Shown piece by piece: positions 52,667-61,310 of a stretch of DNA of 64,000 bases; the first letter of the stretch is position 1; each line of letters opens with the position of its first letter. The DNA is from Bacillota bacterium. GTDB taxonomy: Bacteria; Bacillota; Clostridia; Christensenellales; UMGS416. The notes beneath the pieces were generated by a model. It saw only the letters and a list, made by a program, of their open reading frames with translations, was not told the origin of the DNA and ran no database searches. The translations under genes and the position numbers were made by a program. The stretch covers positions 26,311 to 90,310 of the forward strand of contig JAEZSE010000027.1 in assembly GCA_023421955.1 (NCBI GenBank), written 5' to 3'.

Positions 52667-53302
52667 TCAGCTCCTTGCGACTGGATGGCGCAGCACGGTT
52701 CTTTGCTTGGCTGGATCGCCCCTGTTGGGATCGGTCAGGTAGATCTCATGATGCCTGCCGTTAGGCCCAAGGCGATCCTTGAGCCCCTGCTCCGCGAGGA
52801 ACGCCTCAATGCGCTCCATCGTTTCCGGCTCGGTGGCATACGGCCCCAGATGCATCGCCTGCACGCACAGGCCTTCGGTGAACTCCTCCAGCCGGATGAG
52901 CGAAAGCGCCTCGATGGGCTTCTTCTTCCTCACCTTAGGCAGCAGAGCCTTGATCAAATCGTCTGTCACAAACTCCGGCTGGCGGATCATAACCGTCCAA
53001 ACCCAGTTGCCCCTCTCTTGAAAGCTGAAGGTGCCGCCGTCAGACAAACCCCAGAGCCCCTCCAATGGAGCCACCGTATACTCATAAAACCCTTCCGGCA
53101 CGATCCCTTTCTTCGGGAGCATTTTGATCGTCCACGACAATGCGTAGAGCGCGCTCACCGCGTCTTGAAACGCCTGGTTGCCGTTGGGGCCTCCGGCTCC
53201 ATCCACCATCAGAAACCTCATCGTTGGCACATCCACCAGTACTGGACTTGCCGGAGGAAGGTAAAGCTCCTTGTTTTGCTTCCTGAAATCATATGCCGCC
53301 AT
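52667..53302 (-). CDS. GyrI-like small-molecule-binding protein
   Basis: The 211-residue protein matches the GyrI-like (SAV2553-type) group: LVDVPTMRFLMVDGAGGPNG at the N terminus, YTVAPLEGLWGL, and CVQAMHLGPYATEPETMERI near the end. These stand-alone domains bind, or hydrolyse, hydrophobic small molecules and are related to the ligand domain of BmrR-type regulators. The ATG at 53302 has GAGGTG upstream. It follows the WYL regulator by 21 nt. Confidence 0.85.
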   Translation of the reverse strand: MAAYDFRKQNKELYLPPASPVLVDVPTMRFLMVDGAGGPNGNQAFQDAVSALYALSWTIKMLPKKGIVPEGFYEYTVAPLEGLWGLSDGGTFSFQERGNWVWTVMIRQPEFVTDDLIKALLPKVRKKKPIEALSLIRLEEFTEGLCVQAMHLGPYATEPETMERIEAFLAEQGLKDRLGPNGRHHEIYLTDPNRGDPAKQRTVLRHPVARS

Positions 53303-53323
53303 GTCATTCACCTCACCGTTATT

Positions 53324-54289
53324 TTACAGGGGTAATGATGACAAGGTTATGTCATGATTTCTTTCATATTTTTCCGCAACCTGCCGGGCCATGGCCGCCA
53401 CGATCTGGCGAATATGCAATGGCTCCAGGATTTCGAGCGCTGGCCCGAAGCCCAGCAGCCAACCATAAAGCCAGTTGTTTTCTGGCAGGCGGGAGCGCAC
53501 ATAGAGGCCATCGGGCTGGTGTTCGATATCGCCGTCGCCGAACCACTCGATGGCGATGTTCTCCGAACCGTGTTCAAACCTCAGCAGCAGTTGCACCACA
53601 GACCGGCGGTCGGTGTCTCCATCCTGCTCCGGCGGCGCGGCGGGCAGCTCCACGCGGGCAAACGTGCGGTCGGTCGCAACCAATTCCCTGGTGCGGATCA
53701 CCTTGAACAGCCGGAACGCGCCTCGCAGCCGGCAAAAGCCGTATAGGTACCACCCGGTGCCCTTCATGATCAGCGTGTAGGGCTGCACGACTCGCTCCGT
53801 GCGCCGGCCATCGGTGTCAATGTAGCGGAAGGAAACCTCTTTTTGCTGCTCGATGGCCCGGCGCAGCAGTTCCAGCGTGATTTTCAGTTGCTCACTGCCG
53901 CCCCAGGGAGTCAGGTCGATGAAGATCTGGCTGGTCTTCAAGTTCACCGCTTCCTGCTGGGATTTGGGGATCGTGTTTCTGATCTTGTCCAGAAGGATAC
54001 CCAGCTTCGGGTCCCGCAGCGTGGAGGCCACGCCGGACAGGCTGGTGATCAATGCTGCCATGTCGTCGCCGGTGAGCACGCTGCGATCCAGCTTGTAGCC
54101 CTCGGCAATGCCGATGCCGCCGTTGGCCCCCTGGTAGGTCACGATCGGGATGCCTGCCATGTTGATGGCCTCCACATCTCGCAGAATCGTGCGCACCGAC
54201 ACCTCGAAAAGCTCCGCCAGTTCTCTCGCGGAGACCCGCTCCCGGCGCAGCAGCACCGTGATGATGGAGACCAGCCGGTCCAGTTTCAT
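53324..54289 (-). CDS. WYL-domain transcriptional regulator (YafY type)
   Basis: A 321-residue regulator: an N-terminal winged helix (VSARELAELFEVSVRTILRD and YQGANGGIGIAEGY), a central WYL domain with GTGWYLYGFCRLRG and a C-terminal WCX-like extension. It overlaps the AAC(3)-like stop by 4 nt. WYL proteins sense small molecules or nucleic acid and here likely control this local operon. AGGAG precedes the ATG at 54289. Confidence 0.9.
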   Translation of the reverse strand: MKLDRLVSIITVLLRRERVSARELAELFEVSVRTILRDVEAINMAGIPIVTYQGANGGIGIAEGYKLDRSVLTGDDMAALITSLSGVASTLRDPKLGILLDKIRNTIPKSQQEAVNLKTSQIFIDLTPWGGSEQLKITLELLRRAIEQQKEVSFRYIDTDGRRTERVVQPYTLIMKGTGWYLYGFCRLRGAFRLFKVIRTRELVATDRTFARVELPAAPPEQDGDTDRRSVVQLLLRFEHGSENIAIEWFGDGDIEHQPDGLYVRSRLPENNWLYGWLLGFGPALEILEPLHIRQIVAAMARQVAEKYERNHDITLSSLPL

Positions 54290-55098
54290 GTTGTGCTCCT
54301 GCTTCGAAACCACTCCACAGCGAAATCCACCAGCGGCCTTTGGCGCATCAGCCTGCATTCCGCCGAACCAACCATGCCCTTGACGATGGGGTGGGTGAGT
54401 TCGAACGCGCCGCCGATATCGGGGAAGCAGTCCGAATCCACCTCAATGTCATCATACTCTTTCCAGACGCTGATACCGTTTTCCAGCACCGGCGCGCCTT
54501 GGCGTTGAAGAGGTCTGGCTTTGGCGCGATATTCAGCCAGGTGGATGGAGGTGTTGCGGTCATGGCCCACGCCGATCAGCAGCACATGGCCATCCAGATC
54601 ATAGATCCTGGCCAGTGGGGAGCCATCACCCAGTGAGTATTCGAGCCGGTGGCCCTTGGTGATGACTTCCGCGTGCTTGCCCCAGGCTGTGAACGACAAC
54701 GCCGGGTGGTTGCTCCGCAACACACCGGGGAATTTGCGAAACAGCTCCGGCACCGTGCCAATGCCGCTGGTCGGTGTGATTTCCGGCTCATAGGCGGGCA
54801 TCGTGTCGCGAATTGTCTGCTGCCAACTTTCAGGCACGGGCGGGTTGCACCAATACTTGGGGTCGCTCAGATTGCCCGAGTGGGCCGGCATCACCAGCGT
54901 TCCTTCCGGCGTGAGCGCGTCCATCAGCGCCTGGATGAGCGCCACAGCTCCGCCGTTTACCCAACCAAGCTTGCTCAGGGCACAGTGGACAATCACAGTC
55001 ATGCCCGGTCCCAAACCAATTGCCCTCAGATCTTCAGCGAGGCTATCACGGGTGCGTGGTGCAATTGTGCTTTGGATGATGTCATACTCTTTGCTCAT
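54286..55098 (-). CDS. AAC(3)-family aminoglycoside N-acetyltransferase-like protein
   Basis: A 270-residue member of the antibiotic acetyltransferase (AAC(3)/YokD) family: GMTVIVHCALSKLGWVNGGA, GTLVMPAHSGNLSD, ITPTSGIGTVPELFRKFPG, RSNHPALSFTAWG and LIGVGHDRNTSIHLAEYRA. Many chromosomal members do not confer resistance and act on other amines. The start is the ATG at 55098 after GGGAG. It leads the leftward operon with the WYL, GyrI-like and DUF3788 genes. Confidence 0.88.
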   Translation of the reverse strand: MSKEYDIIQSTIAPRTRDSLAEDLRAIGLGPGMTVIVHCALSKLGWVNGGAVALIQALMDALTPEGTLVMPAHSGNLSDPKYWCNPPVPESWQQTIRDTMPAYEPEITPTSGIGTVPELFRKFPGVLRSNHPALSFTAWGKHAEVITKGHRLEYSLGDGSPLARIYDLDGHVLLIGVGHDRNTSIHLAEYRAKARPLQRQGAPVLENGISVWKEYDDIEVDSDCFPDIGGAFELTHPIVKGMVGSAECRLMRQRPLVDFAVEWFRSRSTT

Positions 55099-55219
55099 AT
55101 TTGCTCCCAAACTATATCATGGTATCGAGCATGCTTTGGTAACTTCCATTTTATTACAGCAACAGCTACAATATATCATATTACCAACACAATACGAAAG
55201 GGATGGGAGGGAACTCCAC

Positions 55220-55792
55220 TTGGCGAACAATGTGTTAATCCTCAACGGCAGCCCCAGGAAGAAGGGAAATACTGCTTTCCTGATCGGGAAGCTGATTGAT
55301 GGCATCCGCGATTCTCAGCCGGATGCCCAGATCGAGACGGTGAACCTCCATGGGCAAAAAATCGGCCCCTGCCGGGCCTGCGATGCCTGCCGCAAGGAGG
55401 ACAGGGTGGGGCACTACTGCGTTTATCAGGATGATATGGCTCCTTTGTACCACAAACTCTTGAACGCAGATGCAATTGTGTTTGCGAGCCCCATTTACTG
55501 GTTTGGTGTAACAGCCCAGATGAAGCTCTGCATTGACCGGTTCTATGGCCTGTGGCTGGAGCGTACCGGATGCTTTGCGGGAAAGACGTTCGCAGCAGTT
55601 CTTGTTTATGGTGATGAGGACCCCCTGATCTCCGGAGCAGTGAATGCAATTCACATGTTTGAGGACGCCGCCCGGTACTGCAAAGCCCGGTTGGCCGGTG
55701 TGGCCTACGGCACCGCAAACGATATCGGCGACGCCGAGCGGAACGCTGAATTGTGCCGGAAAACAAAAGAGCTCGGCAAGTCTTTGTTTTGA
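55220..55792 (+). CDS. flavodoxin-family NAD(P)H-dependent oxidoreductase
   Basis: The 190-residue flavoprotein has NNVLILNGSPRKKGNTAFLI at the N terminus, a cysteine motif PCRACDACRKEDRVGHYC, then YQDDM and ASPIYWFGVTAQMKLCIDRF. It belongs to the NADPH-FMN reductase/iron-sulfur-flavoprotein group. I choose a TTG at 55220, with GGGAGG upstream; an ATG start would overlap the divergent gene. It is divergent from the AAC(3)-like gene and could share its control region. Confidence 0.85.
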   Translation: MANNVLILNGSPRKKGNTAFLIGKLIDGIRDSQPDAQIETVNLHGQKIGPCRACDACRKEDRVGHYCVYQDDMAPLYHKLLNADAIVFASPIYWFGVTAQMKLCIDRFYGLWLERTGCFAGKTFAAVLVYGDEDPLISGAVNAIHMFEDAARYCKARLAGVAYGTANDIGDAERNAELCRKTKELGKSLF

Positions 55793-55823
55793 CCTGCCGA
55801 GCATTGTGTTTCGGCCTGCTCTG

Positions 55824-56591
55824 TTATAACTCCTGCCGGGTGATGGCCCAAGACGCGCCGCAAAGTGCCAGGGCTATAAGCGCTGTGGCGGCGATGGCCG
55901 GCACCAGAAGGTCTGATGTTGGCATAATTCCGGCGATCACCTGCAGGTTCACAGAGCCCAGGGCGGCGGGGGAGATGGCGGCTGCCCTTGCCGGGATCAT
56001 CGAGAGCATCAGCAGGCCCCATGCTGCAAATGCGCCCAGTGTGGCCAGACCGTGGCTTTTGGCGGCAGTGCTGGCCAATGTGGTGAGCGCCAGCAGCAGC
56101 AAACCATACAACCAGTAGGCTGCGAAACTGATCAGCAGTTGCCCGGCCGATTCACTGGGAAACAGCCAAAGTGTATAACCCTGGCAGACCAGCGCCGCCA
56201 CTGAGTAGGTGATTGTCCACAGTGCAGCAGACGCAGTATACTTTGCCAGCACAAATGCCGGGCGGGAAAGGTTCTTTGTCAGCAGGATTGACGCTGTCCC
56301 TTTCGCCTTTTCATCCACCACCAATCCGGCAAACACCAGCAGTAATACGATCACAGCAATGCTGTTCATGTTCTTAAAGAATTGCAGATAGGAATCCAGC
56401 ACCGTGGGTGGATTCATCTGGATGATCACACCGGTGTCGTTGCCTGCCATTTTGAGGATCTCGGGCATAAACTTCGCCGCCGCCGGGCTCATGATGCCAA
56501 AAAGGATGAACACCAAGCCCAGGATCAGCAAACGCTTGGAGCGGATGTGCTCTGTGAACTCTTTCCCGGTGAATATCAGAAACGACCTCAT
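55824..56591 (-). CDS. ABC-2-type transporter permease
   Basis: The 255-residue membrane protein has six predicted segments, beginning FIFTGKEFTEHIRSKRLLIL-like with LVFAGLVVDEKAKGTASILL, the cytoplasmic loop typical of NatB/ABC2 permeases. It overlaps the ATPase stop by 4 nt. With the ATPase and the small PLDc_N protein it forms an exporter whose substrate is unknown. A flavin reductase gene converges with it. Confidence 0.85.
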   Translation of the reverse strand: MRSFLIFTGKEFTEHIRSKRLLILGLVFILFGIMSPAAAKFMPEILKMAGNDTGVIIQMNPPTVLDSYLQFFKNMNSIAVIVLLLVFAGLVVDEKAKGTASILLTKNLSRPAFVLAKYTASAALWTITYSVAALVCQGYTLWLFPSESAGQLLISFAAYWLYGLLLLALTTLASTAAKSHGLATLGAFAAWGLLMLSMIPARAAAISPAALGSVNLQVIAGIMPTSDLLVPAIAATALIALALCGASWAITRQEL

Positions 56592-57514
56592 TTGCCGATC
56601 ACCTCCACGAATACGTCTTCCAGCGTGGGCTCCAAATGCTCAAACCGCCGGATCGGGATGCCAAGTCCGGCCAGCAGCGGGCAAAGCTCCCTGTCCAGCC
56701 TGCTCATGCTGCTGGTGCGGATGGTATAACTACCAGGGGCATCCGATTGCACATCCCTGAGCCACTGCATCCCCTTCAGCCCTTTCAACAAAGCTTCTTG
56801 CATCGACTGGTCTGCGATTTCCAATCTTGCAGATTTCGTGGGATTCTTCGCTGTGATCTCTTCCAGCGACCCTTCCAGAGCCAGCTTGCCCTTGTGTAGG
56901 ATGCCGACCCTGTTGCAGACGCGCTCCGCATCCGACAGGATATGCGTGGAAAACAACACGGTGTGCCTGCCGCTCAGGCTCTGGATGGTGTCCATGACCT
57001 CTTTGCGGCCCAGAGGGTCCAGTGCGGACGTTGGTTCGTCCATCATCAGCAGCTCCGGGTTGTGCATCAGCGCCTGGGCGATGCCAAGCCGTTGCTTCAT
57101 CCCACGGGAAAACCCCTTGATGATCCGTTTCCCATCTGCGAGCCCGACCATCAACAGCAGTTCGTTGGCACGGGCGATGGCGTCCGTTTTGTTCATACCC
57201 TGCAGTGTGCCGCACAGCACCAAATACTCCAGCGGTTTCATCCAGTCATAGAATTGCGGCACGTCCGGCAGGTATCCAATGTTCAGGTTTGTCCTGCCGC
57301 TGCCGAATACCACGGGTTGGCCGCAAATGATAATTTCACCGGCGGTCGGTTTGGCAAGGTTTGTGACCATCCTGAGCGTTGTGGTTTTTCCGGCGCCGTT
57401 CTGACCCAGGAAGCCAAACACGCAACCCTTTTCCAGTGTGAGGTTCAGGTTGTCCACAGCCTTCAGGGTCTTGAACTGTTTCACCAAACCCTTGATTTCG
57501 AGAACCGCGCTCAT
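56588..57514 (-). CDS. ABC transporter ATP-binding protein
   Basis: The 308-residue ATPase has Walker A GFLGQNGAGKTTTLRM, signature KGFSRGMKQRLGIAQAL, Walker B LLMMDEPTSALDPLGR, and the switch histidine in FSTHILSDAERV. The C-terminal extension is usual for drug/bacteriocin or Nat-type exporters. The ATG at 57514 has GGGAGG upstream and overlaps the stop of the preceding small gene (ATGA). Confidence 0.93.
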   Translation of the reverse strand: MSAVLEIKGLVKQFKTLKAVDNLNLTLEKGCVFGFLGQNGAGKTTTLRMVTNLAKPTAGEIIICGQPVVFGSGRTNLNIGYLPDVPQFYDWMKPLEYLVLCGTLQGMNKTDAIARANELLLMVGLADGKRIIKGFSRGMKQRLGIAQALMHNPELLMMDEPTSALDPLGRKEVMDTIQSLSGRHTVLFSTHILSDAERVCNRVGILHKGKLALEGSLEEITAKNPTKSARLEIADQSMQEALLKGLKGMQWLRDVQSDAPGSYTIRTSSMSRLDRELCPLLAGLGIPIRRFEHLEPTLEDVFVEVIGK

Positions 57515-57723
57515 CAGGCATCCTCCCGGCCAATCAGGAAATACAGCACAGGGCCGATGATGTTCACCAGCACGATGAGCACCACCCACAGCGCCACGCT
57601 GCCGCGCTTCACGGCCTTGTGGCGCAGCAAATGCACAAGGGCTGTGATCATCAGGCCCAGCTGGATTGCAACAAAGGGGATCAGGATGGGAAGAAGGCTC
57701 ACAAGATCGAACGACATATTCAT
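57514..57723 (-). CDS. PLDc_N-type small membrane protein
   Basis: About 69 residues with two membrane helices; the end reads LWVVLIVLVNIIGPVLYFLI then GRED, the pattern of the phospholipase D N-terminal (PLDc_N) domain. Small proteins like this often precede ABC-2 exporters in Bacillota. AAGGAG before the ATG at 57723 suits this start; an ATG at 57729 is also possible. Translationally coupled to the ATPase. Confidence 0.85.
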   Translation of the reverse strand: MNMSFDLVSLLPILIPFVAIQLGLMITALVHLLRHKAVKRGSVALWVVLIVLVNIIGPVLYFLIGREDA

Positions 57724-57868
57724 TTTCATCTCTCCTTTATTTTCTCGCATGTAATACGGACAGAACGGTGAAATTGTTCATTTGTTTCGATGAGTGAATG
57801 CGTTATTGCGGACAACTAGTTGCTTTGGTTTTCATCTTGGGCCAGGTATTTTCTTTTTGAACCTGATG

Positions 57869-57877
57869 TGGTATAAT
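57869..57877 (+). promoter_or_regulatory. promoter for tRNA-Arg
   Basis: TGGTATAAT is a good extended -10 element 18 nt upstream of the tRNA 5' end. The -35 is weak (TTTTCT). Confidence 0.7.
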
Positions 57878-57894
57878 ATGCGTCACCATCAAAT

Positions 57895-57970
57895 GCGCCT
57901 GTAGCTCAGAGGATAGAGCGTTCGGCTCCGGACCGAAAGGTCGTAGGTTCGATTCCTGTCAGGCGCGCCA
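57895..57970 (+). tRNA. tRNA-Arg (anticodon CCG)
   Basis: Acceptor arms GCGCCTG and CAGGCGC pair perfectly, the anticodon loop CTCCGGA gives CCG (codon CGG), the T arm carries GGTTCGATTCC, and CCA is encoded. Length 76 nt. Two hairpins follow, one a terminator. The gene is at the left edge of a lower-GC block and may have been an integration site. Confidence 0.97.
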
Positions 57971-57971
57971 A

Positions 57972-57991
57972 ATTAAACCGTCAGGTTTAAT
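57972..57991 (+). other. short hairpin after tRNA-Arg
   Basis: ATTAAACC and GGTTTAAT form an 8-bp stem with loop GTCA directly behind the tRNA. It may help 3' processing; no other feature is seen. Confidence 0.5.
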
Positions 57992-57996
57992 ACAAT

Positions 57997-58025
57997 GAAA
58001 AAGCTCAGGAAATCTGGGCTTTTTC
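57997..58025 (+). terminator. terminator after tRNA-Arg
   Basis: GAAAAAGCTCAG and CTGGGCTTTTTC form a 12-bp stem. A related sequence of about 55 nt, in the same orientation, recurs at 63656-63713. Confidence 0.85.
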
Positions 58026-58322
58026 GCATTTCTGAGGCAAATTTGGGCTGTTATTTTCTCTGTGGTTATGAGCGGAGAGGTGTGTAAGAAAGACGGGGCA
58101 GGGGAATCGCGTAATTGTTCAAGGTTTTGCGCAGAAGTATAGGAATCGCGCAAAGGTGCACCATGAAGATATGTTTGGAAATCTCAGCGATACTTGATCT
58201 TACCCATTAGGTAACTGCGTATTTTATTGAAATATTTTTCATTATTTAGTATAATTTGAATAATTGCGTAGAATCATTTATGTTATATAACCACCTTTAA
58301 AATGTGTTTTGAGAGGTAAAAA
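58026..58322 (+). promoter_or_regulatory. intergenic region with sigma-A promoter for the 704-residue glycosidase
   Basis: TTGAAA (58227-58232) and TATAAT (58250-58255) are 17 bp apart. The preceding part contains gene-like debris including CGCGTAATTGTT at about 58105, shared with 63597. AGAGGT precedes the start codon. Confidence 0.7.
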
Positions 58323-60437
58323 ATGCGGATTGGTCTATATTTCATGGGGTGGTACAGGGACATGTGGAACTACCATCCCAGCCTTCCCATGAGAAACATG
58401 CAGATGATCGAAGACATCCAGGACATGGGAGCCAACACGCTGATCTGGTCGTGCCTGGGCAGCGGTGCCATTGGGTTGCCATATCTGGATAGGGAGGCCA
58501 ACGATGCCACGCCGCCCAGGATGCGGCTTTATGGTTTTATGAATGACAGTGAATTTTGCGCAGAGTGCGCCAAAAGGGATATCACAGTCTTTTCTGTGCT
58601 TTGGAAGGGACAGCTGTGGGAATTCCCGGCGGAGTTAAATGAGGACGAGTCTGAATTGTTGTCTTTAAACATCCTCCGTGGTGCATCTGCCAACAAGAAA
58701 TTTGTGGGGATGAGTGAGCTTTCGACAAACCGCTATCCCAAGCTTTTCAACCCGATAGAATCGTATTTCCCCGATGGCCTGCTGGACTACAAGGGCAGAA
58801 AGGTCGGTGACTTCCTGCAGGAGTTCAAATCGATATCTCTGGAGGGACGCAGCATCCTGTTAGCTTGGTTGATGGCGCCGGGCCATGAGCATAAGTGTTA
58901 CACGCCTTGCTCCAACAAACAGTCATATTTATCCTATATGAAGCGCAATGTTGAGATAATGTCTGACGCCGGGGCGGGCGGGCTGCATATCGACGAGTAC
59001 GACACCCAAAGGCATGTGCTGCAAAACGCCGGGTGCTTCTGCGCGGAATGCGTGGACAAATTCCGCGACTACCTCCGTGACAACAATATACCGCTGCCTA
59101 AAGATGCCGGTGAGCTGTCCTCGTTTGATTATCGGTGCTATTTGCTGGGCAAAGGCTACAAGGATGCCGACTTGGTGGCCGGCAGAGGCAAAACAAGGTG
59201 GCAAATCCCCTTATACAGGCATTTCACAGATATGCAGATGGACAGCATCGAGTGGGTGGTCGGGGAGCTATCCCGCCATGTGAAGGCTTATTCTCAAAAA
59301 ACGCGAGGGAGCGTCTTGCCGGTGACGGCCAACCTGTTTCAGTGCTTCCCCTATTCCTGGAAATGCAAGAAACATCTGGACATTCTCGCCGGTGAGAAAA
59401 CGAAGATACAGCTGCGGCAGGATCACTGGTATAAATTCTCATTTGGCTGGTTGAATGGCAAGGATTCCTGCTTTGTGGAGGACCCGAACCAATATGTTAG
59501 GGACATGCTAGTCGACATCAAAAACAACATACAGGACCGCTTCATTCTTTTCGCACTGGAACCCATGGCGCAGGGCTTCCATGTGGCTTTCCCATATGGT
59601 TCCTGGCTGCAGAACCAGGTGAAGGACGCGTTCTGGCCCGACCTGAGGGTGCTTAGGGAGCTTGGGACGTGGCTCCAGCAGAATGAAAGGCTTTTCCCCA
59701 GAAACCCGGTTGCCGAGATCGCCGTGGTCTATGATGCAGTATCCGCTCTGGAAAACCTCCTGAGCGAAGGCGGCGAACCATCGGCACAGGTTATATCTTT
59801 TGAGCCCAATGAAGAGCTTGGGCAGCAGGGTGCATTTAACTCTGACGGAAGCTTTGACGCCTTCTTTGACCTCACAGAGAAAATGAGCAAAAGAAACATA
59901 CAGTATAACGTTCTCTATGAAAGCCCTGATGAGCCATTAACGAGGAATCGGTTGCAGTCATATCGAAAAGTGGTCGTTCCGGACGCGTTCCTTCTGTCGA
60001 ACGAAGCTTGCGACGCGCTTTCCCATTGTGATGAGTCGGTAATGGAAGTCATTACCTTCGCCAGGGCAGCAAAGTGCATGGAAGCCAGCCGAAACTTCCG
60101 GTTGGATCAAATTGATAACCTTGTGGACTATCTTTCCCAAGAGAAGGGCTTGATTTACGCGGATGGATGTGGGCAATTCGGCTTCACTATTCACAAAGGC
60201 AATGAGGGCAACCTTATGCTCCATATTGTCAACTACAATTATAACGAGGACACGCACCACATCGATCTAGTCAACGCCACATTCCATTTGGGTTTTATAT
60301 ACAAGGAAGTCAAACAGCATTCTTTCCCCGCGAATCCCCAGGTTACTTGCCGGGTACAAAACAATGTTCTGGAGCTGCAACACATCGGGATATACACAAT
60401 CGTTGAGTTTTCCGGCGTGCAGGAGTTCTGTGATTGA
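58323..60437 (+). CDS. putative TIM-barrel glycoside hydrolase (beta-galactosidase/GH42-like)
   Basis: The 704-residue cytosolic protein has a barrel-like N terminus (MGWYRDMWNYHPSLPMRNMQ, DIQDMGANTLIWSCLGSG), a GGLHIDEYDTQRHV segment with a possible acidic catalytic pair, a cysteine quartet CFCAEC that could bind zinc, and from about 470 a domain like the trimerisation region of GH42 enzymes (EIAVVYDAVSALENLLSEGG). No signal peptide. I cannot place it in a numbered family. With the (alpha/alpha)6 hydrolase and RpiB/LacA-type isomerase next door it suggests breakdown of a specific oligosaccharide. Confidence 0.68.
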   Translation: MRIGLYFMGWYRDMWNYHPSLPMRNMQMIEDIQDMGANTLIWSCLGSGAIGLPYLDREANDATPPRMRLYGFMNDSEFCAECAKRDITVFSVLWKGQLWEFPAELNEDESELLSLNILRGASANKKFVGMSELSTNRYPKLFNPIESYFPDGLLDYKGRKVGDFLQEFKSISLEGRSILLAWLMAPGHEHKCYTPCSNKQSYLSYMKRNVEIMSDAGAGGLHIDEYDTQRHVLQNAGCFCAECVDKFRDYLRDNNIPLPKDAGELSSFDYRCYLLGKGYKDADLVAGRGKTRWQIPLYRHFTDMQMDSIEWVVGELSRHVKAYSQKTRGSVLPVTANLFQCFPYSWKCKKHLDILAGEKTKIQLRQDHWYKFSFGWLNGKDSCFVEDPNQYVRDMLVDIKNNIQDRFILFALEPMAQGFHVAFPYGSWLQNQVKDAFWPDLRVLRELGTWLQQNERLFPRNPVAEIAVVYDAVSALENLLSEGGEPSAQVISFEPNEELGQQGAFNSDGSFDAFFDLTEKMSKRNIQYNVLYESPDEPLTRNRLQSYRKVVVPDAFLLSNEACDALSHCDESVMEVITFARAAKCMEASRNFRLDQIDNLVDYLSQEKGLIYADGCGQFGFTIHKGNEGNLMLHIVNYNYNEDTHHIDLVNATFHLGFIYKEVKQHSFPANPQVTCRVQNNVLELQHIGIYTIVEFSGVQEFCD

Positions 60438-60488
60438 AACCCAACCTATCGTTCCGGCGGGAACAATAAGTGCCTGCTTAGCAGAAAG

Positions 60489-60518
60489 AAGGGCCTTCCG
60501 GAAAAATGGAAGGCCCTT
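60489..60518. terminator. terminator between glycosidase and small minus-strand gene
   Basis: AAGGGCCTTCC and GGAAGGCCCTT form an 11-bp stem, followed on the minus strand by TTCTTTCTGC and on the plus strand by TACATT. It lies between converging genes. Confidence 0.8.
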
Positions 60519-60522
60519 TACA

Positions 60523-60723
60523 TTAAAAGCTGCCGTGTGTCTTGCTATGAGATTCGATTTCTTCCCAGGCCTTTGCAATTCCGCCCAGGGCATTCTGCAG
60601 GTACAATTGCTTCTGCGCGCAATCGCCCTCCTGTTGGATCTTCTGTTGGCAGAGGGTAATCTGCTGGTTAGCGACCTGGAGCTGTTGGCCTACTCCGGAT
60701 TTCCAATCTGTGGTATGAGACAT
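60523..60723 (-). CDS. small coiled-coil protein, unknown
   Basis: A 66-residue, glutamine-rich helical protein (KSGVGQQLQVANQQITLCQQ). It has an ideal AAAGGAGGTG ribosome site five bases before the ATG and a terminator after the stop, so it is probably a real gene. I do not recognise a family. Confidence 0.65.
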   Translation of the reverse strand: MSHTTDWKSGVGQQLQVANQQITLCQQKIQQEGDCAQKQLYLQNALGGIAKAWEEIESHSKTHGSF

Positions 60724-61310
60724 TTCGACACCTCCTTTAAAGATTCCTAATTAGTTTGGATGATCATGACCTAAGCAAACAGGTAAATTCAACCTGTTGC
60801 TAAATCGTAGATCAATAAAGCTATGTACGGGGCGATTAAGAAGGTGAAGGTGAAGTGCCGCAGTATTATGTAGGAAATAGTCAAAACGGTAGCTTGTCAT
60901 TGATATAATGGCAAGCTACTTTTTTCCACAAAGAATCTAGCAATGGCTTGATATCTGGGCTTTTTGACGTCTGTACATTTTTATACCTCCGGTGGTTTTG
61001 TCTTATAAGGGGTCGAACGCTATGCCCAGATCATGGAGGAAGTAACGAAGGTTATCCGCTAACCTCAGTAACTTTTCTATTTGTAATTTATATACACGAA
61101 GATATAATGTTTACGGAGCACGATTTTGATTTTCGAGAAGCATTTTCGTTGAGCTCGATGGAACCATAGGTTTCCCTGCTGTTATTGATGTCGGGAAGCA
61201 GTACGGCTTACAAGTGATTTGGATAGGATAGATGAATAGGCGCGCTGTACTGCGTAGTCATTTGCTATCTACATGAGGAAAAGAAACTTGAGTTTGAGAG
61301 GAAAACTTCA
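60724..61310 (+). pseudogene. gene debris between sugar genes
   Basis: Short protein-like fragments are separated by stops: MYGAIKKVKVKCRSIM ending at about 60873, VERYAQIMEEVTKVIR ending at about 61062, and MFTEHDFDFREAFSLSSMEP ending at 61169. They look like remains of decayed genes. A strong terminator lies at 60889-60925. No complete gene is seen. Confidence 0.5.
60889..60925 (+). terminator. strong rho-independent terminator with no gene before it
   Basis: GTAGCTTGTCATT and AATGGCAAGCTAC form a 13-bp stem with one G-U pair and loop GATAT, followed by TTTTTT. The transcript it ends is not obvious; its gene may be decayed. Confidence 0.85.
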
